From: Flavobacteriales bacterium
Lineage (GTDB): Bacteria; Bacteroidota; Bacteroidia; Flavobacteriales; Flavobacteriaceae
Length of the DNA: 18,199 bases
Direction of reading: 5' to 3'
Assembly (NCBI GenBank): GCA_027031025.1
Contig: JALVEJ010000012.1
Coordinates: 1-18,199, forward strand
In this document: positions 1 through 7,803 of the stretch, in pieces
How the letters are laid out: every line of letters begins with the position of its first letter
Position numbering within the stretch: the stretch's first letter is position 1
Program-made: the position numbers and the translations under genes
The notes under the pieces: model-generated
The model's database searches: none
What the model was told of the DNA's origin: nothing
The model's input: the letters and a program-made list of their open reading frames with translations, nothing else

Positions 1-1
1 C

Positions 2-433
2 GCCGGCATTGACGGCTTAATTATCCCCGATTTAAGTCCGGAAATTTATCAAAACCGCTATCAAGACATTTTTAAAAAATATGATTTAGGATTGGTGTTT
101 TTAATTTCACCGACTACGTCTGACGAGCGTATTCAATTGATAGACGAGTTGAGTTCCGCTTTTATTTATGTCGTATCGAGTTCGGCAACCACAGGCAAAA
201 CAGGAGGCTTTGGGCAAGAACACTTACAATATTTCGAAAAAATAAAAACGATGCCTTTAAAAAACCCGACAATGATAGGTTTTGGTATCGATTCGGCTGA
301 CAAATATGAAACTGCTTGTCGGTATGCAAACGGCGCCATTATTGGATCTGCTTTTATTAAGGCTTTAAGACATGAGAATTACTTAAAAACTGCTTCTGAT
401 TTCGTTAAGAAAATTAAAAAGACCGCCTTATAG
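2..433 (+). CDS. trpA: Tryptophan synthase alpha chain, C-terminal part (5' end outside window)
   Basis: The frame is open from base 2 to the TAG at 431-433, giving about 143 codons of a protein usually near 255 residues, so the N-terminal half lies to the left of the window. TrpA cleaves indole-3-glycerol phosphate to indole and glyceraldehyde 3-phosphate and channels indole to TrpB; it is a cytoplasmic TIM barrel. Visible family landmarks are AGIDGLIIPDL right at the edge (the strand carrying the conserved Asp), then FLISPTTSDERI, then IYVVSSSATTGKTG, which corresponds to the loop 6 region that closes over the active site. GFGIDSADKY and GAIIGSAFIKAL match the phosphate-binding end of the barrel. 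In this phylum trpA is usually the last gene of the trp operon, and the hairpin right at its stop codon agrees with that. Confidence 0.93.
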   Translation, partial: AGIDGLIIPDLSPEIYQNRYQDIFKKYDLGLVFLISPTTSDERIQLIDELSSAFIYVVSSSATTGKTGGFGQEHLQYFEKIKTMPLKNPTMIGFGIDSADKYETACRYANGAIIGSAFIKALRHENYLKTASDFVKKIKKTAL

Positions 434-446
434 AAGCGGTCTTTTT
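416..446. terminator. Bidirectional intrinsic terminator between trpA and the convergent BNR/T9SS gene
   Basis: An 11-bp perfect stem (AAAAAGACCGC at 416-426 with GCGGTCTTTTT at 436-446) encloses a 9-nt loop that contains the trpA stop codon. The A-tract and T-tract flank the stem on both strands, so it can end transcripts from either side. The minus-strand gene ends 22 nt away. Confidence 0.85.
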
Positions 447-467
447 AAAAAAATTAGCTTAACTAAA

Positions 468-3400
468 TTATTTTTTAACAAATTTGGCTGTGTATCGAGT
501 TTTGCCATCTTGTAACTTGACAAAGTAATAACCTTTGGAAAGATTAGAGACATTAAGTTGTAACTTTTTCGAGTTAACAGCTTGTCGCAACACTTCTTTT
601 CCGTTTAAATCATAAACATAAGCAGTCGTATTTAAATGTTCCGGTAATAAAATATTTACAAGTTCGGTTGCCGGATTAGGATACACTGTTACATTTACAA
701 GATTTTCATCATTGACAGCGTTGGGTGTAGCGGTAAATTCGCCTGAGAAAATGCCACGTCCGTAAGTTGAGGCAAAAACTTTATTATCATCTCTTAATTC
801 AATATCCGTAACTTTAACATTGCTCATACCGTTATAGGTAGGATACCAATTCGGATTGGCATCATTGAAGTTGGGTGTTGCCCAAACTCCTAGATCGGTT
901 CCTATGATTACTTCGGTTGGATTCAAGGGATTAGGCATGATACAATTAACCGGCATATCGGGCAAGTCACCTTCTTTACTACTCCAAGTTGCACCGCCAT
1001 CATTCGTATAGAAAATATTGGTTACGCCATAATTAAAGATGGTTATGTAAATTTCATTTTCATTTTGCCCAAATTCGATATCCGAAATACTACCGACAAA
1101 ATCAGCGCCGGTTATATCACTGAAAACGGGATTGGTGTCAGCATTTTCTACTTTTAACAGATTGCCGTTTTGCAAGCCTACAAATAATTTGGAAGAATTA
1201 GTTGTATAAGGCGATACTTTTAAAGCTGTCGGAAAACTATGTAATAACGGGTCTTGAATAGTATATTTAGATATGGTTCCCAGCAAATTGCTATAACGGC
1301 GAATGGCGTAAGTATTACCACTTGCAGTTCTGGAACTATAATTAGTATATAAAATATTCAAATTGGAATCCAAAGTTTCTTGATTGATAAAGTCACCGTG
1401 TTGTGTGCCTTCGGAATTAACGGTTTTCCAATATAGAATATCGTAATTATATAACCGGATATTGGCGTTATAAACATAATTGGAAATACGATATCTATCC
1501 GTTCCGTCTTGGTCAAAAAAGCAATAAGCGCCGTCACCGCCTTGTGTTTCAACGGAATTAGCCACTTGTTGCGGGGCATTTTCAAACAATTGTGTGCCGT
1601 TGTCTTGTGCACCTGCCATAAAATAATCTCCTGAAAAAGCAGAAGTAGGCGCTACCGCCATATGATAAAATTGGGTTACATTATATTTATTATTGCGATG
1701 TTCAATGGTTGTGCCACCATTACTTGAGTATGCAACACCCCCGTCATTGCCAAACAAAATATGTTGCGAATCGGCAAAAGCAATACCATGTTGATCAGGG
1801 TGAATGATATTGGAAGACGTAAAGCCATAATATGATGAAATTTGTGTCCAGGAACCACCGCCATTTGTTGTTTTAAATAAATCTATTCCACCTACAAAAA
1901 CGGTATCGTCATTATTAGGATCGGTTTCAATAACCAAATCATAAAAACCTTGTCCGTTTGTAAAATCACTCCCGCCGATATCTCCGTCGGAAGGCGTGTT
2001 AAAGGCTGTGATTGATGACGCAAAACCATCAGTTGTTTTTAAGCCGAGAACCGAACTGGATGAACCGGAATATTGCACAACCAACAAATACATTTTGCCC
2101 GGATCCGATTTAGAAACTGCCAGTTCCATACGCCCTACACTATTAGCCGGCAAAACGACATTAAAGTTATTACCATCAGCCGATGACATAACAGCGCCGT
2201 TATCTGTTCCATTAACAGTGCTGCGCGTCGTAGTTAGCCAAATTTTGTTATCAGCGGCAATTTCCAAGTCAAAAGGGGTATAGTTTTTGCCATCAGGGGT
2301 TGCCGGCAATGTCACTTGTTGCCATGTAGCACCATTGTCGGTTGATTTATATAAACCTTGGTATCCTTCACCCATAACAGTAAACAATGACGCATCACCA
2401 TAATAACTGTCACCTGCGGTGGCATAAATTTCGGTTACCCCGTTGTTGTTACGGGCTACAATATCGTTGATATGCGTAATACCAGGAACTAAATATCCTA
2501 AGGAAATATCGGTGTGATTGTTGGTTATTGTTGCCGTAATGGGCGTAGAATTATTCAAGGCATTCAAAATGGCTTGCCCGTCGGCTTTGGAAATCATGAC
2601 TGCCGGTATGGTAATGGTATTATCGGTTCCACCCATAATAATCGGGGTTCCGGGCACATTGTTTATCATCAGAACACCGATAGCACCGGCATTTTGGGCA
2701 TTTTTAACTTTGTCAACGAAGAAACAAGTGCCACGTTCAATGACGGCAATATTACCATTTATGGCTGCCGCATTAGCCAAAGGGTTACAGGCTAATGTAG
2801 GGTTGGCGCTCCCGTCATCAACTAAAACCAAATTGCCGGAATAATCATTAAAGGTTGTATTGCCAAAAGCTGACATCACGGCAACAAAATCTCCTTGTAA
2901 GTTGGCAGGAGAATTAATGGTTAAAGTGGCGTTAGACATAAATTGTGTGTCTCCATTTTTACCACCGAATACATGCTGCCAGGTTTGTCCGCCATCGGTT
3001 GAACGCCAGATGCCGTTTCCGTTGACAGCGCCACCGGTATAAGATTCTCCCGTTCCTACAAACATATTTTGGGTATTGTTAGGGTCGTAAGTTATAGAGC
3101 TAACTGCCAGATTGTTAGGAAGACTGGTATTATGCCATTCAGAGTTCGGGTTGGTAATATCATCATTTACCCACAGACCGCCACTAACGCCTCCGGCAAA
3201 AACCCGTTTGTGAGTCGGATCATTAGGGTCGAACATAACGGCTTTGGTACGCCCTCCGACATTACCCGGACCTCTTTCAATCCAAGGGCTGGAAACAATA
3301 CCGGGAACACTACGCGTAGCATCACCGGATCTTATTTGCTTTTGAATATCCAACAATTTTTCCGGTGTCGGTCTGCCTATTTCCGGATTCATAGTCAATT

Positions 3401-3611
3401 CCCATTGTCTTTCTAAATATTTATTAGGCGGAATGCCTAATTTTTTTCGCTCTGCCTTTGTCAAAGTTTGTGTTTTGTTAAAAGGGGACCGGGCTAATGA
3501 TGCCGCATGTTTCTGTCTCAATTCTTTGATGGCTTGTTTGTGTTCGTTGGTAGAACACGAAGTCAAAATTAAAGTGCCAAATACTAAAAGTAAGTAAAAT
3601 TTTTTAAACAT
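468..3611 (-). CDS. Large secreted BNR/sortilin-like beta-propeller protein with PA-domain insert and T9SS type A sorting domain
   Basis: The ATG at 3609-3611 gives 1047 residues. The frame stays open 31 codons further upstream, but this start places a lipoprotein-like signal peptide at the N-terminus (hydrophobic stretch, then LTSC with Cys19) and leaves room for the promoter. Repeated Asp-box/BNR motifs (IWRSTDGGQTW near 201, LYKSTDNGATW near 420, then LFKTTNGGGSW and IFYTNDGGATW) mark sortilin/VPS10-like propeller blades. Between the first two lies a protease-associated (PA) domain at about 236-365, with GNIAVIERGTCFF and AGAIGVLMINN. The last 84 residues are a type A T9SS C-terminal domain, with YPNP at about 977-980 and a closing KGYYFVKL...FVKK. 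The protein is therefore expected outside the cell or on its surface; the substrate is unknown. A lipobox together with a T9SS tail is unusual. The gene is likely monocistronic. Confidence 0.88.
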   Translation of the reverse strand: MFKKFYLLLVFGTLILTSCSTNEHKQAIKELRQKHAASLARSPFNKTQTLTKAERKKLGIPPNKYLERQWELTMNPEIGRPTPEKLLDIQKQIRSGDATRSVPGIVSSPWIERGPGNVGGRTKAVMFDPNDPTHKRVFAGGVSGGLWVNDDITNPNSEWHNTSLPNNLAVSSITYDPNNTQNMFVGTGESYTGGAVNGNGIWRSTDGGQTWQHVFGGKNGDTQFMSNATLTINSPANLQGDFVAVMSAFGNTTFNDYSGNLVLVDDGSANPTLACNPLANAAAINGNIAVIERGTCFFVDKVKNAQNAGAIGVLMINNVPGTPIIMGGTDNTITIPAVMISKADGQAILNALNNSTPITATITNNHTDISLGYLVPGITHINDIVARNNNGVTEIYATAGDSYYGDASLFTVMGEGYQGLYKSTDNGATWQQVTLPATPDGKNYTPFDLEIAADNKIWLTTTRSTVNGTDNGAVMSSADGNNFNVVLPANSVGRMELAVSKSDPGKMYLLVVQYSGSSSSVLGLKTTDGFASSITAFNTPSDGDIGGSDFTNGQGFYDLVIETDPNNDDTVFVGGIDLFKTTNGGGSWTQISSYYGFTSSNIIHPDQHGIAFADSQHILFGNDGGVAYSSNGGTTIEHRNNKYNVTQFYHMAVAPTSAFSGDYFMAGAQDNGTQLFENAPQQVANSVETQGGDGAYCFFDQDGTDRYRISNYVYNANIRLYNYDILYWKTVNSEGTQHGDFINQETLDSNLNILYTNYSSRTASGNTYAIRRYSNLLGTISKYTIQDPLLHSFPTALKVSPYTTNSSKLFVGLQNGNLLKVENADTNPVFSDITGADFVGSISDIEFGQNENEIYITIFNYGVTNIFYTNDGGATWSSKEGDLPDMPVNCIMPNPLNPTEVIIGTDLGVWATPNFNDANPNWYPTYNGMSNVKVTDIELRDDNKVFASTYGRGIFSGEFTATPNAVNDENLVNVTVYPNPATELVNILLPEHLNTTAYVYDLNGKEVLRQAVNSKKLQLNVSNLSKGYYFVKLQDGKTRYTAKFVKK

Positions 3612-3652
3612 AATGATATTGCTTTTATTTTTATTATTTAAATAATGAAAAA

Positions 3653-3685
3653 CAAATATAAAATAAAAGCTTATTTCGTCGCAAT
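3653..3685 (-). promoter_or_regulatory. Putative Bacteroidota promoter of the BNR/T9SS gene
   Basis: On the minus strand TATATTTG (3660-3653) matches the -7 consensus TAnnTTTG. ATTG at 3685-3682, 21 nt upstream, is a one-mismatch -33 element. The predicted start site lies about 35 nt before the ATG, which supports 3611 as the translation start. Confidence 0.55.
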
Positions 3686-3771
3686 TAATTATGAAATTTA
3701 ACAAAAAATAACGGCTTCATTAAAAGAATAAAAATTTTTTAAACCTAAATTGTGAATTTCATATCACTAAA

Positions 3772-4512
3772 TTACCATTTTATCGGCTTATAGTTTGAAG
3801 GTATTTTAAAAGGGAAGCGTAAATCTTTATTCAAATTGATTTTTTTATAGTTCAGTTGGATTTGTTTATCCAGGGATTTTATGTCAATATGTGCCGGTAA
3901 GTTTTGATTTCCTATTTTTTGATAGTTTTGATATTTAAGTTGGGCTGTTGTTGTTTTCGTTTCAAAATAACCCGAAAGCATTTTATAAAACGGACTCAAT
4001 TCCAGATTTTTGATTAAAGCATGATGAGGGATCAACCGGTAGCTTTTAGGAGTGGTTTTTAATTCAGTATTTGAGGGTTCCAAATCAGCAATCATATCTC
4101 CGGTCAATAAATTTTGTAAGTTGTTGAAATTGAACGATAAACCTAATTCTTTTTGCAACAATTGAAAATCTCCGTCATAATAAGTTTGATTTATTTTATT
4201 GTAATATTGAATTTTATCAGGCGTAATGTTAAATTTCACAACCGGAATACCTAAAAAATTAAAACTTCCCCAAATAATACTGTCTTTGAGAATACGGACT
4301 TTTCCATTACCCGAAAAACTTTGATTGGCATCGGTATATGAAATAACCATACGACTTTCAAAAGTTTTGGCAGAAAACCGGTGTTTTTTCACCTCACGCA
4401 ATAATTTTCCAATACGCATTTTACGGGTCCGGTCGTAAGTTGTTTTTTGGTAAGATTTACAACTTGTCACCCCCCATAAAACCGCCAGTAATATAAGAAT
4501 GCTTTTTTTCAA
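3772..4512 (-). CDS. DUF4292 family outer-membrane-type lipoprotein
   Basis: The product has 246 residues. Its start codon is TTG (4512-4510), overlapping the TGA of the upstream TPR gene as TTGA. It is favoured because it gives a complete lipoprotein signal peptide (MKKSILILLAVLWGVTSC, Cys18), whereas the first downstream ATG (residue 33) would remove it. The body resembles DUF4292: FESRMVISYTDANQSFSGNGKVRILKDSIIWGSFN, a pattern of extended amphipathic strands, then ITPDKIQYYNKINQTYY and a helical NLQNLLTGD segment. Such strands are reminiscent of the LolA/LolB half-barrel fold, so a role in lipoprotein or lipid handling at the outer membrane is possible, but that is inference. The neighbours are a secreted TPR protein and an NDP-sugar pyrophosphorylase, so the context is cell-envelope biogenesis. 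No catalytic residues are recognised. Confidence 0.82.
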   Translation of the reverse strand: MKKSILILLAVLWGVTSCKSYQKTTYDRTRKMRIGKLLREVKKHRFSAKTFESRMVISYTDANQSFSGNGKVRILKDSIIWGSFNFLGIPVVKFNITPDKIQYYNKINQTYYDGDFQLLQKELGLSFNFNNLQNLLTGDMIADLEPSNTELKTTPKSYRLIPHHALIKNLELSPFYKMLSGYFETKTTTAQLKYQNYQKIGNQNLPAHIDIKSLDKQIQLNYKKINLNKDLRFPFKIPSNYKPIKW

Positions 4513-5279
4513 AGTTTTTCTAATTTTTGTTGATAAAGCTTGGCTTTTCCGGTTTGTTTTAAAGCAGAAAATATAGCGATATACTGTTGATAATAAGCTT
4601 TTAACATCTCTTTGTTACCGATTACAAAATCCATACCCATATCAAGGTAATCGATGGCATCATGATATTGTTTCAATCCGGTGTATGCCTTTGCCATATG
4701 TAAATAGATGTTGGCATCATCGGGGCGTTGTTCTAGTGCTTTTTCGCCTTTTTCAATTAATTTTTGATATTTTTTTTGGTTGTATAAGTTTTGCAACTCA
4801 ATGTTGTTTTCAGCTTCCTTAGGCTTCAATTTTGGTTGTGTTTGCACGCGTAACCGGTTGCGTTGGACTTGCCGGTATAAATCTTGTATCAAATACTTGT
4901 TGTGAGCTTTGGCTTCAAAATCATGTATAAGTTGATAAAGTGCTTTTGGGTCGGTCTGTTGCTTGATTTTTATCTCGATAAACAATTTTTGATACCATTT
5001 ATTATTCGGGTTATATTTTTGGGCTTGTCTTAAATAAACTAAACTTTGGTCATAGTCTTTCAAATCGAAATAATTTTGAGCTATTTTAAAATATATGACA
5101 TCATTATCAGGGTCTATTGACAAGCATTGTTCAAACAATTGGTTTGATTGTTGGTAATTGTTTTTGAGCCGTTCGGTCATGGCATCATAAAAATAATCGT
5201 CAAAGGCGTTTTTTTTAGGAACTTTTTGCGCCGGTAATTGCCAAAGACTTATCCAAAAGATTAATACCAAATATTTCAT
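4509..5279 (-). CDS. Secreted/periplasmic tetratricopeptide repeat protein
   Basis: The product has 256 residues from ATG at 5279. Residues 1-17 (MKYLVLIFWISLWQLPA) form a short signal peptide ending at an A-Q cleavage-like site, so a periplasmic location is expected. TPR units are readable at about 28-61 (LKNNYQQSNQLFEQCLSIDPDN), 62-95 (IYFKIAQNYFDLKDYDQSL) and 187-220 (IYLHMAKAYTGLKQYHDAI), with a basic, Q-rich linker between them. TPR arrays bind partner proteins; the partner here is unknown. The gene starts 19 bp after the pyrophosphorylase and its stop overlaps the start of the DUF4292 gene, so the three are very likely co-transcribed and the last two translationally coupled. Confidence 0.85.
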   Translation of the reverse strand: MKYLVLIFWISLWQLPAQKVPKKNAFDDYFYDAMTERLKNNYQQSNQLFEQCLSIDPDNDVIYFKIAQNYFDLKDYDQSLVYLRQAQKYNPNNKWYQKLFIEIKIKQQTDPKALYQLIHDFEAKAHNKYLIQDLYRQVQRNRLRVQTQPKLKPKEAENNIELQNLYNQKKYQKLIEKGEKALEQRPDDANIYLHMAKAYTGLKQYHDAIDYLDMGMDFVIGNKEMLKAYYQQYIAIFSALKQTGKAKLYQQKLEKL

Positions 5280-5298
5280 AACCTAGCTTTTGCAATTT

Positions 5299-6309
5299 TT
5301 ATTCCAAAGTTGAATAATCGCCGAGGTTCAGGCTTTCAAAATTACCGTCGTAGCGGACAAAACTGCCAATCATCGAATTTTTTAAGTCGGCGTTTTTGAT
5401 AGATGTGTTGTTTTGTATTAAACTGTTTTGTATGTTGGAATTTTCAATTTTGCTGCCTTTACCCAATGATACGAATGGACCAACCGAACTATTAACAATC
5501 TCGACATTATCGGCTATATAACAAGGTTCAATTATCTCAGAATCAACAACTTTAATGTTTTTTGAAATCAAATTTTTGCCTTCATCAAAATCATATTTGA
5601 GGACTTTGGCATTGGTTTCAACCGCCACCTTAGGATTGCCGAAATCCATCCAATCGGACACTGTGCCGGGTTTAAAAATCAAACCTTTGCGTTTCATATT
5701 TTCAAGAGCAGTTGTCAGTTGGTATTCACCGCCAACACGAATATCTTGGTCAAACAAATATTGAATTTCCTCTTTAAGTTGTTTGCCATCTTTAAAATAA
5801 TAAATCCCGATAATGGCCAAATCGGACACAAAATGTTCAGGTTTTTCGACAAAACCTTCTATTTCATTTCTATCATTGAGCTTAACCACCCCAAAGGCTT
5901 CCGGTTTATCTACTTTTTTGACCCAAATAATGCTATCGGCTTGTTCATCCAAATCAAAAGCGCCTTTGAAAAGCGTATCGGCATAAGCAACGACTACCGG
6001 TCCATCGAGTAAACTTTTGGCACTGTATATGGCATGCGCCGTGCCAAGTGCTTCGGTTTGATAATCTATTTGTCCGGTAGCGCCAATATCAGAAGCTATT
6101 TCAAGAAGTTGATTTTCAACATCTTTCCCAAAACTTGGTTTGATGATAAACGAAATTTTATCAATAGGTTGTTGCATCACTTGGGCAATTTCTCTGACCA
6201 ATCTTTCGGCGATACTTTTGCCGGCAACCGGAATCAGTGGTTTGGGCGTTTGCAAAGTATGTGGACGTAAACGGGTACCAAGTCCCGCCATAGGAATAAT
6301 GATATTCAT
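5299..6309 (-). CDS. NDP-sugar pyrophosphorylase (sugar-1-phosphate nucleotidyltransferase) with left-handed beta-helix tail
   Basis: The product has 336 residues from ATG at 6309. The N-terminal Rossmann-like nucleotidyltransferase domain opens with GLGTRLRPHTLQTPKPL (residues 9-25), the nucleotide-binding signature with its catalytic Arg and Lys. EALGTAHAI (87-94) contacts the base, AYADTLFKG (108-116) has the metal-binding Asp111, FVEKPE (153-158) binds the sugar and SDWMDFGNP (218-226) supplies the second metal Asp222. From about 255 the chain changes to short hexapeptide-like turns (CYIADNVEIVNSSVGPFVSLGKGSKI), a left-handed beta-helix often used for oligomerisation. The reaction is NTP plus sugar-1-phosphate giving NDP-sugar plus pyrophosphate, feeding surface polysaccharide synthesis. 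Whether the substrate is glucose-1-P/dTTP or mannose-1-P/GTP cannot be decided from sequence reading, so no gene symbol is given. It lies 18 bp downstream of the phosphatase gene. Confidence 0.9.
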   Translation of the reverse strand: MNIIIPMAGLGTRLRPHTLQTPKPLIPVAGKSIAERLVREIAQVMQQPIDKISFIIKPSFGKDVENQLLEIASDIGATGQIDYQTEALGTAHAIYSAKSLLDGPVVVAYADTLFKGAFDLDEQADSIIWVKKVDKPEAFGVVKLNDRNEIEGFVEKPEHFVSDLAIIGIYYFKDGKQLKEEIQYLFDQDIRVGGEYQLTTALENMKRKGLIFKPGTVSDWMDFGNPKVAVETNAKVLKYDFDEGKNLISKNIKVVDSEIIEPCYIADNVEIVNSSVGPFVSLGKGSKIENSNIQNSLIQNNTSIKNADLKNSMIGSFVRYDGNFESLNLGDYSTLE

Positions 6310-6327
6310 ATACTCAGGTTAAAAAAT

Positions 6328-7707
6328 TTATTTTTTTGATTTTTTAATATGTTTGTGTCGTTGCGGATAAGGTTGATAATCAACATCTTGGTTAATCGTA
6401 AAGCTTTTAATCAAATTGCCTTTTTGGTTATAAAAATCTATTTTGATGTGACGGTCTTTACCTTTTCCGACAATGTTAAAGATAGCAAAATTACGTTCTT
6501 CTATCAAAGTTCCGGGGATACGCAAGCGATTGGGTTCGTTTTCGGCATGGGTGTTAGGACCGGAAGTAAATGGCGAAACGGTGACATCCCAAATTTTTGG
6601 GAAGCGGTTGCCGTTATCCAACAAACTGATTTCGGTCATGTGGCGGTCTCCGGTTAAGAAAATGACATTTTTAAGTTTTTCTTTGTAAATAAAATCGATT
6701 ATATCTAAACGTTCTTTGTCAAAACCATGGTTTGAATAGGTTTCAAAATTGCGGGCGGTATTTAAAAATTGTCCGCCCATTACGATAAATTTGAAACGGG
6801 CTTTACTAAACACCAAGGCTTTTTTAAGCCAATCCAATTGCTCTTTACCCAAAATAGTTTTAGGGTCTTTGCTAGTTAAAGTATTCGGGTCGCGATAGTA
6901 TCGGTTGTCGAGTAGGAAAAATTCGGCATCGTTATAACTAAATTGAGAGGTGGCGCTTTTAAGTCCGCTGACATGTTTGGGGTTTGCCCAAAACAAATCA
7001 AAAACTTCAATAGCGGTATCTTTGTTCCAAAAGCTGCCGTCGCTGTCATTGGGTCCGAAATCGTGGTCGTCAAGAATGGCATAGTGCGGGACCGTAGCAA
7101 ACAGTTGTTGTTTTTCTGGAATTGACCAATCGTGTGTATAACGGTAAATCATCCCGCTTTTGCTGTCCCATTCATTTTGACGCAAGTAAATATTATCGCC
7201 GTCCCAAATCATAAAATCAGGTTTTTTATAGGCGATATTTTGATAAATTTCATATTGTCCGCCGTAAGGTCTGCCGGCGCGGTCAAAAACCGGATCATTG
7301 ATATAAGCACCCGAGCCGAAAGCAAATTTAAAATCGGAAGGCGCATGATGATAAGCCCATACTTCTTGTGTTGTAAACTGCGTAGGATAGTCAAAACGGA
7401 TTTTTTTGCTGTTGATATACAATTGATAATTGTAGGTTGTTCCGGGTTTTAAGCCGTCAATTAAGATATGAGCCGTATAACCGTCCGCTTTTTTGGTTTT
7501 AACTTTTGCGGAAAACATTTTGGAGTCCGGATTACCCGCTTCCCAATAAGCAAATTGGACAGTTGCCGGTTTTTTGGTTTGAGCCCAAAGTTTAATATCG
7601 GTTTTATTGACCCGGCCAATCATCGGTCCGCTTTGTAACAATTTTTTTTGCGCGATTGTTGGATTGATGGCGGCTAAAAATCCAAGAATAAAAAGTATTT
7701 TTTTCAT
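6328..7707 (-). CDS. PhoD-like phosphatase (alkaline phosphatase D family), secreted
   Basis: The product has 459 residues from ATG at 7707, with a signal peptide at 1-19 (MKKILFILGFLAAINPTIA) followed by Q. An N-terminal fibronectin-like PhoD_N domain (about 24-115, with LKPGTTYNYQLYI) precedes the metallophosphatase domain. Active-site motifs are WDGDNIY (168-174), LDDHDFGPND (212-221), VMGGQFLN (309-316) and FLTGDRHMTE (350-359), matching the Asp/Asn/His ligands of PhoD-like calcineurin-fold enzymes. The segment normally reading F-G-S-C, whose Cys coordinates Fe(III) in the characterised Bacillus PhoD, here reads FGSGAY with Gly133. The enzyme would hydrolyse phosphomono- or diesters outside the cytoplasm. 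It is 18 bp upstream of the pyrophosphorylase gene and presumably co-transcribed with it. No TAnnTTTG promoter was seen in the 96 bp upstream, which instead hold a palindromic repeat, so readthrough from the TPR gene is possible. Confidence 0.88.
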   Translation of the reverse strand: MKKILFILGFLAAINPTIAQKKLLQSGPMIGRVNKTDIKLWAQTKKPATVQFAYWEAGNPDSKMFSAKVKTKKADGYTAHILIDGLKPGTTYNYQLYINSKKIRFDYPTQFTTQEVWAYHHAPSDFKFAFGSGAYINDPVFDRAGRPYGGQYEIYQNIAYKKPDFMIWDGDNIYLRQNEWDSKSGMIYRYTHDWSIPEKQQLFATVPHYAILDDHDFGPNDSDGSFWNKDTAIEVFDLFWANPKHVSGLKSATSQFSYNDAEFFLLDNRYYRDPNTLTSKDPKTILGKEQLDWLKKALVFSKARFKFIVMGGQFLNTARNFETYSNHGFDKERLDIIDFIYKEKLKNVIFLTGDRHMTEISLLDNGNRFPKIWDVTVSPFTSGPNTHAENEPNRLRIPGTLIEERNFAIFNIVGKGKDRHIKIDFYNQKGNLIKSFTINQDVDYQPYPQRHKHIKKSKK

Positions 7708-7751
7708 GTTTTTTATGTTTATCTGTTGATCTGATGTTTGATTTTGATGTC

Positions 7752-7796
7752 GGTGGCTTCGATACGTCCTCGCGTTGCTCGAAACACTCAGCCACC
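7752..7796. repeat. REP-like intergenic palindrome
   Basis: GGTGGCT (7752-7758) pairs with AGCCACC (7790-7796). Inside it TTCGA (7758-7762) pairs with TCGAA (7779-7783), leaving an asymmetric bulge ACACTC. The stretch is clearly richer in GC than the surrounding intergenic DNA. It sits between two co-oriented genes and has no T-tract, so it does not look like a standard terminator. It resembles the dispersed GGTGGCTTCGA...CAGCCACC palindromes found between genes in many Flavobacteriia; that is from memory, not a search. Confidence 0.55.
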
Positions 7797-7803
7797 TTAG
7801 TTC

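Noticed and set aside
1996..2844. Plus-strand open frames of 93-108 codons within the BNR/T9SS gene
   Set aside because: They are antisense shadows: no promoter, no family match, and they overlap each other in different frames.
3612..3704. N-terminal extension of the BNR/T9SS protein by 31 codons
   Set aside because: The extension would bury the lipoprotein signal peptide behind a polar and aromatic stretch and would overlap the predicted promoter.
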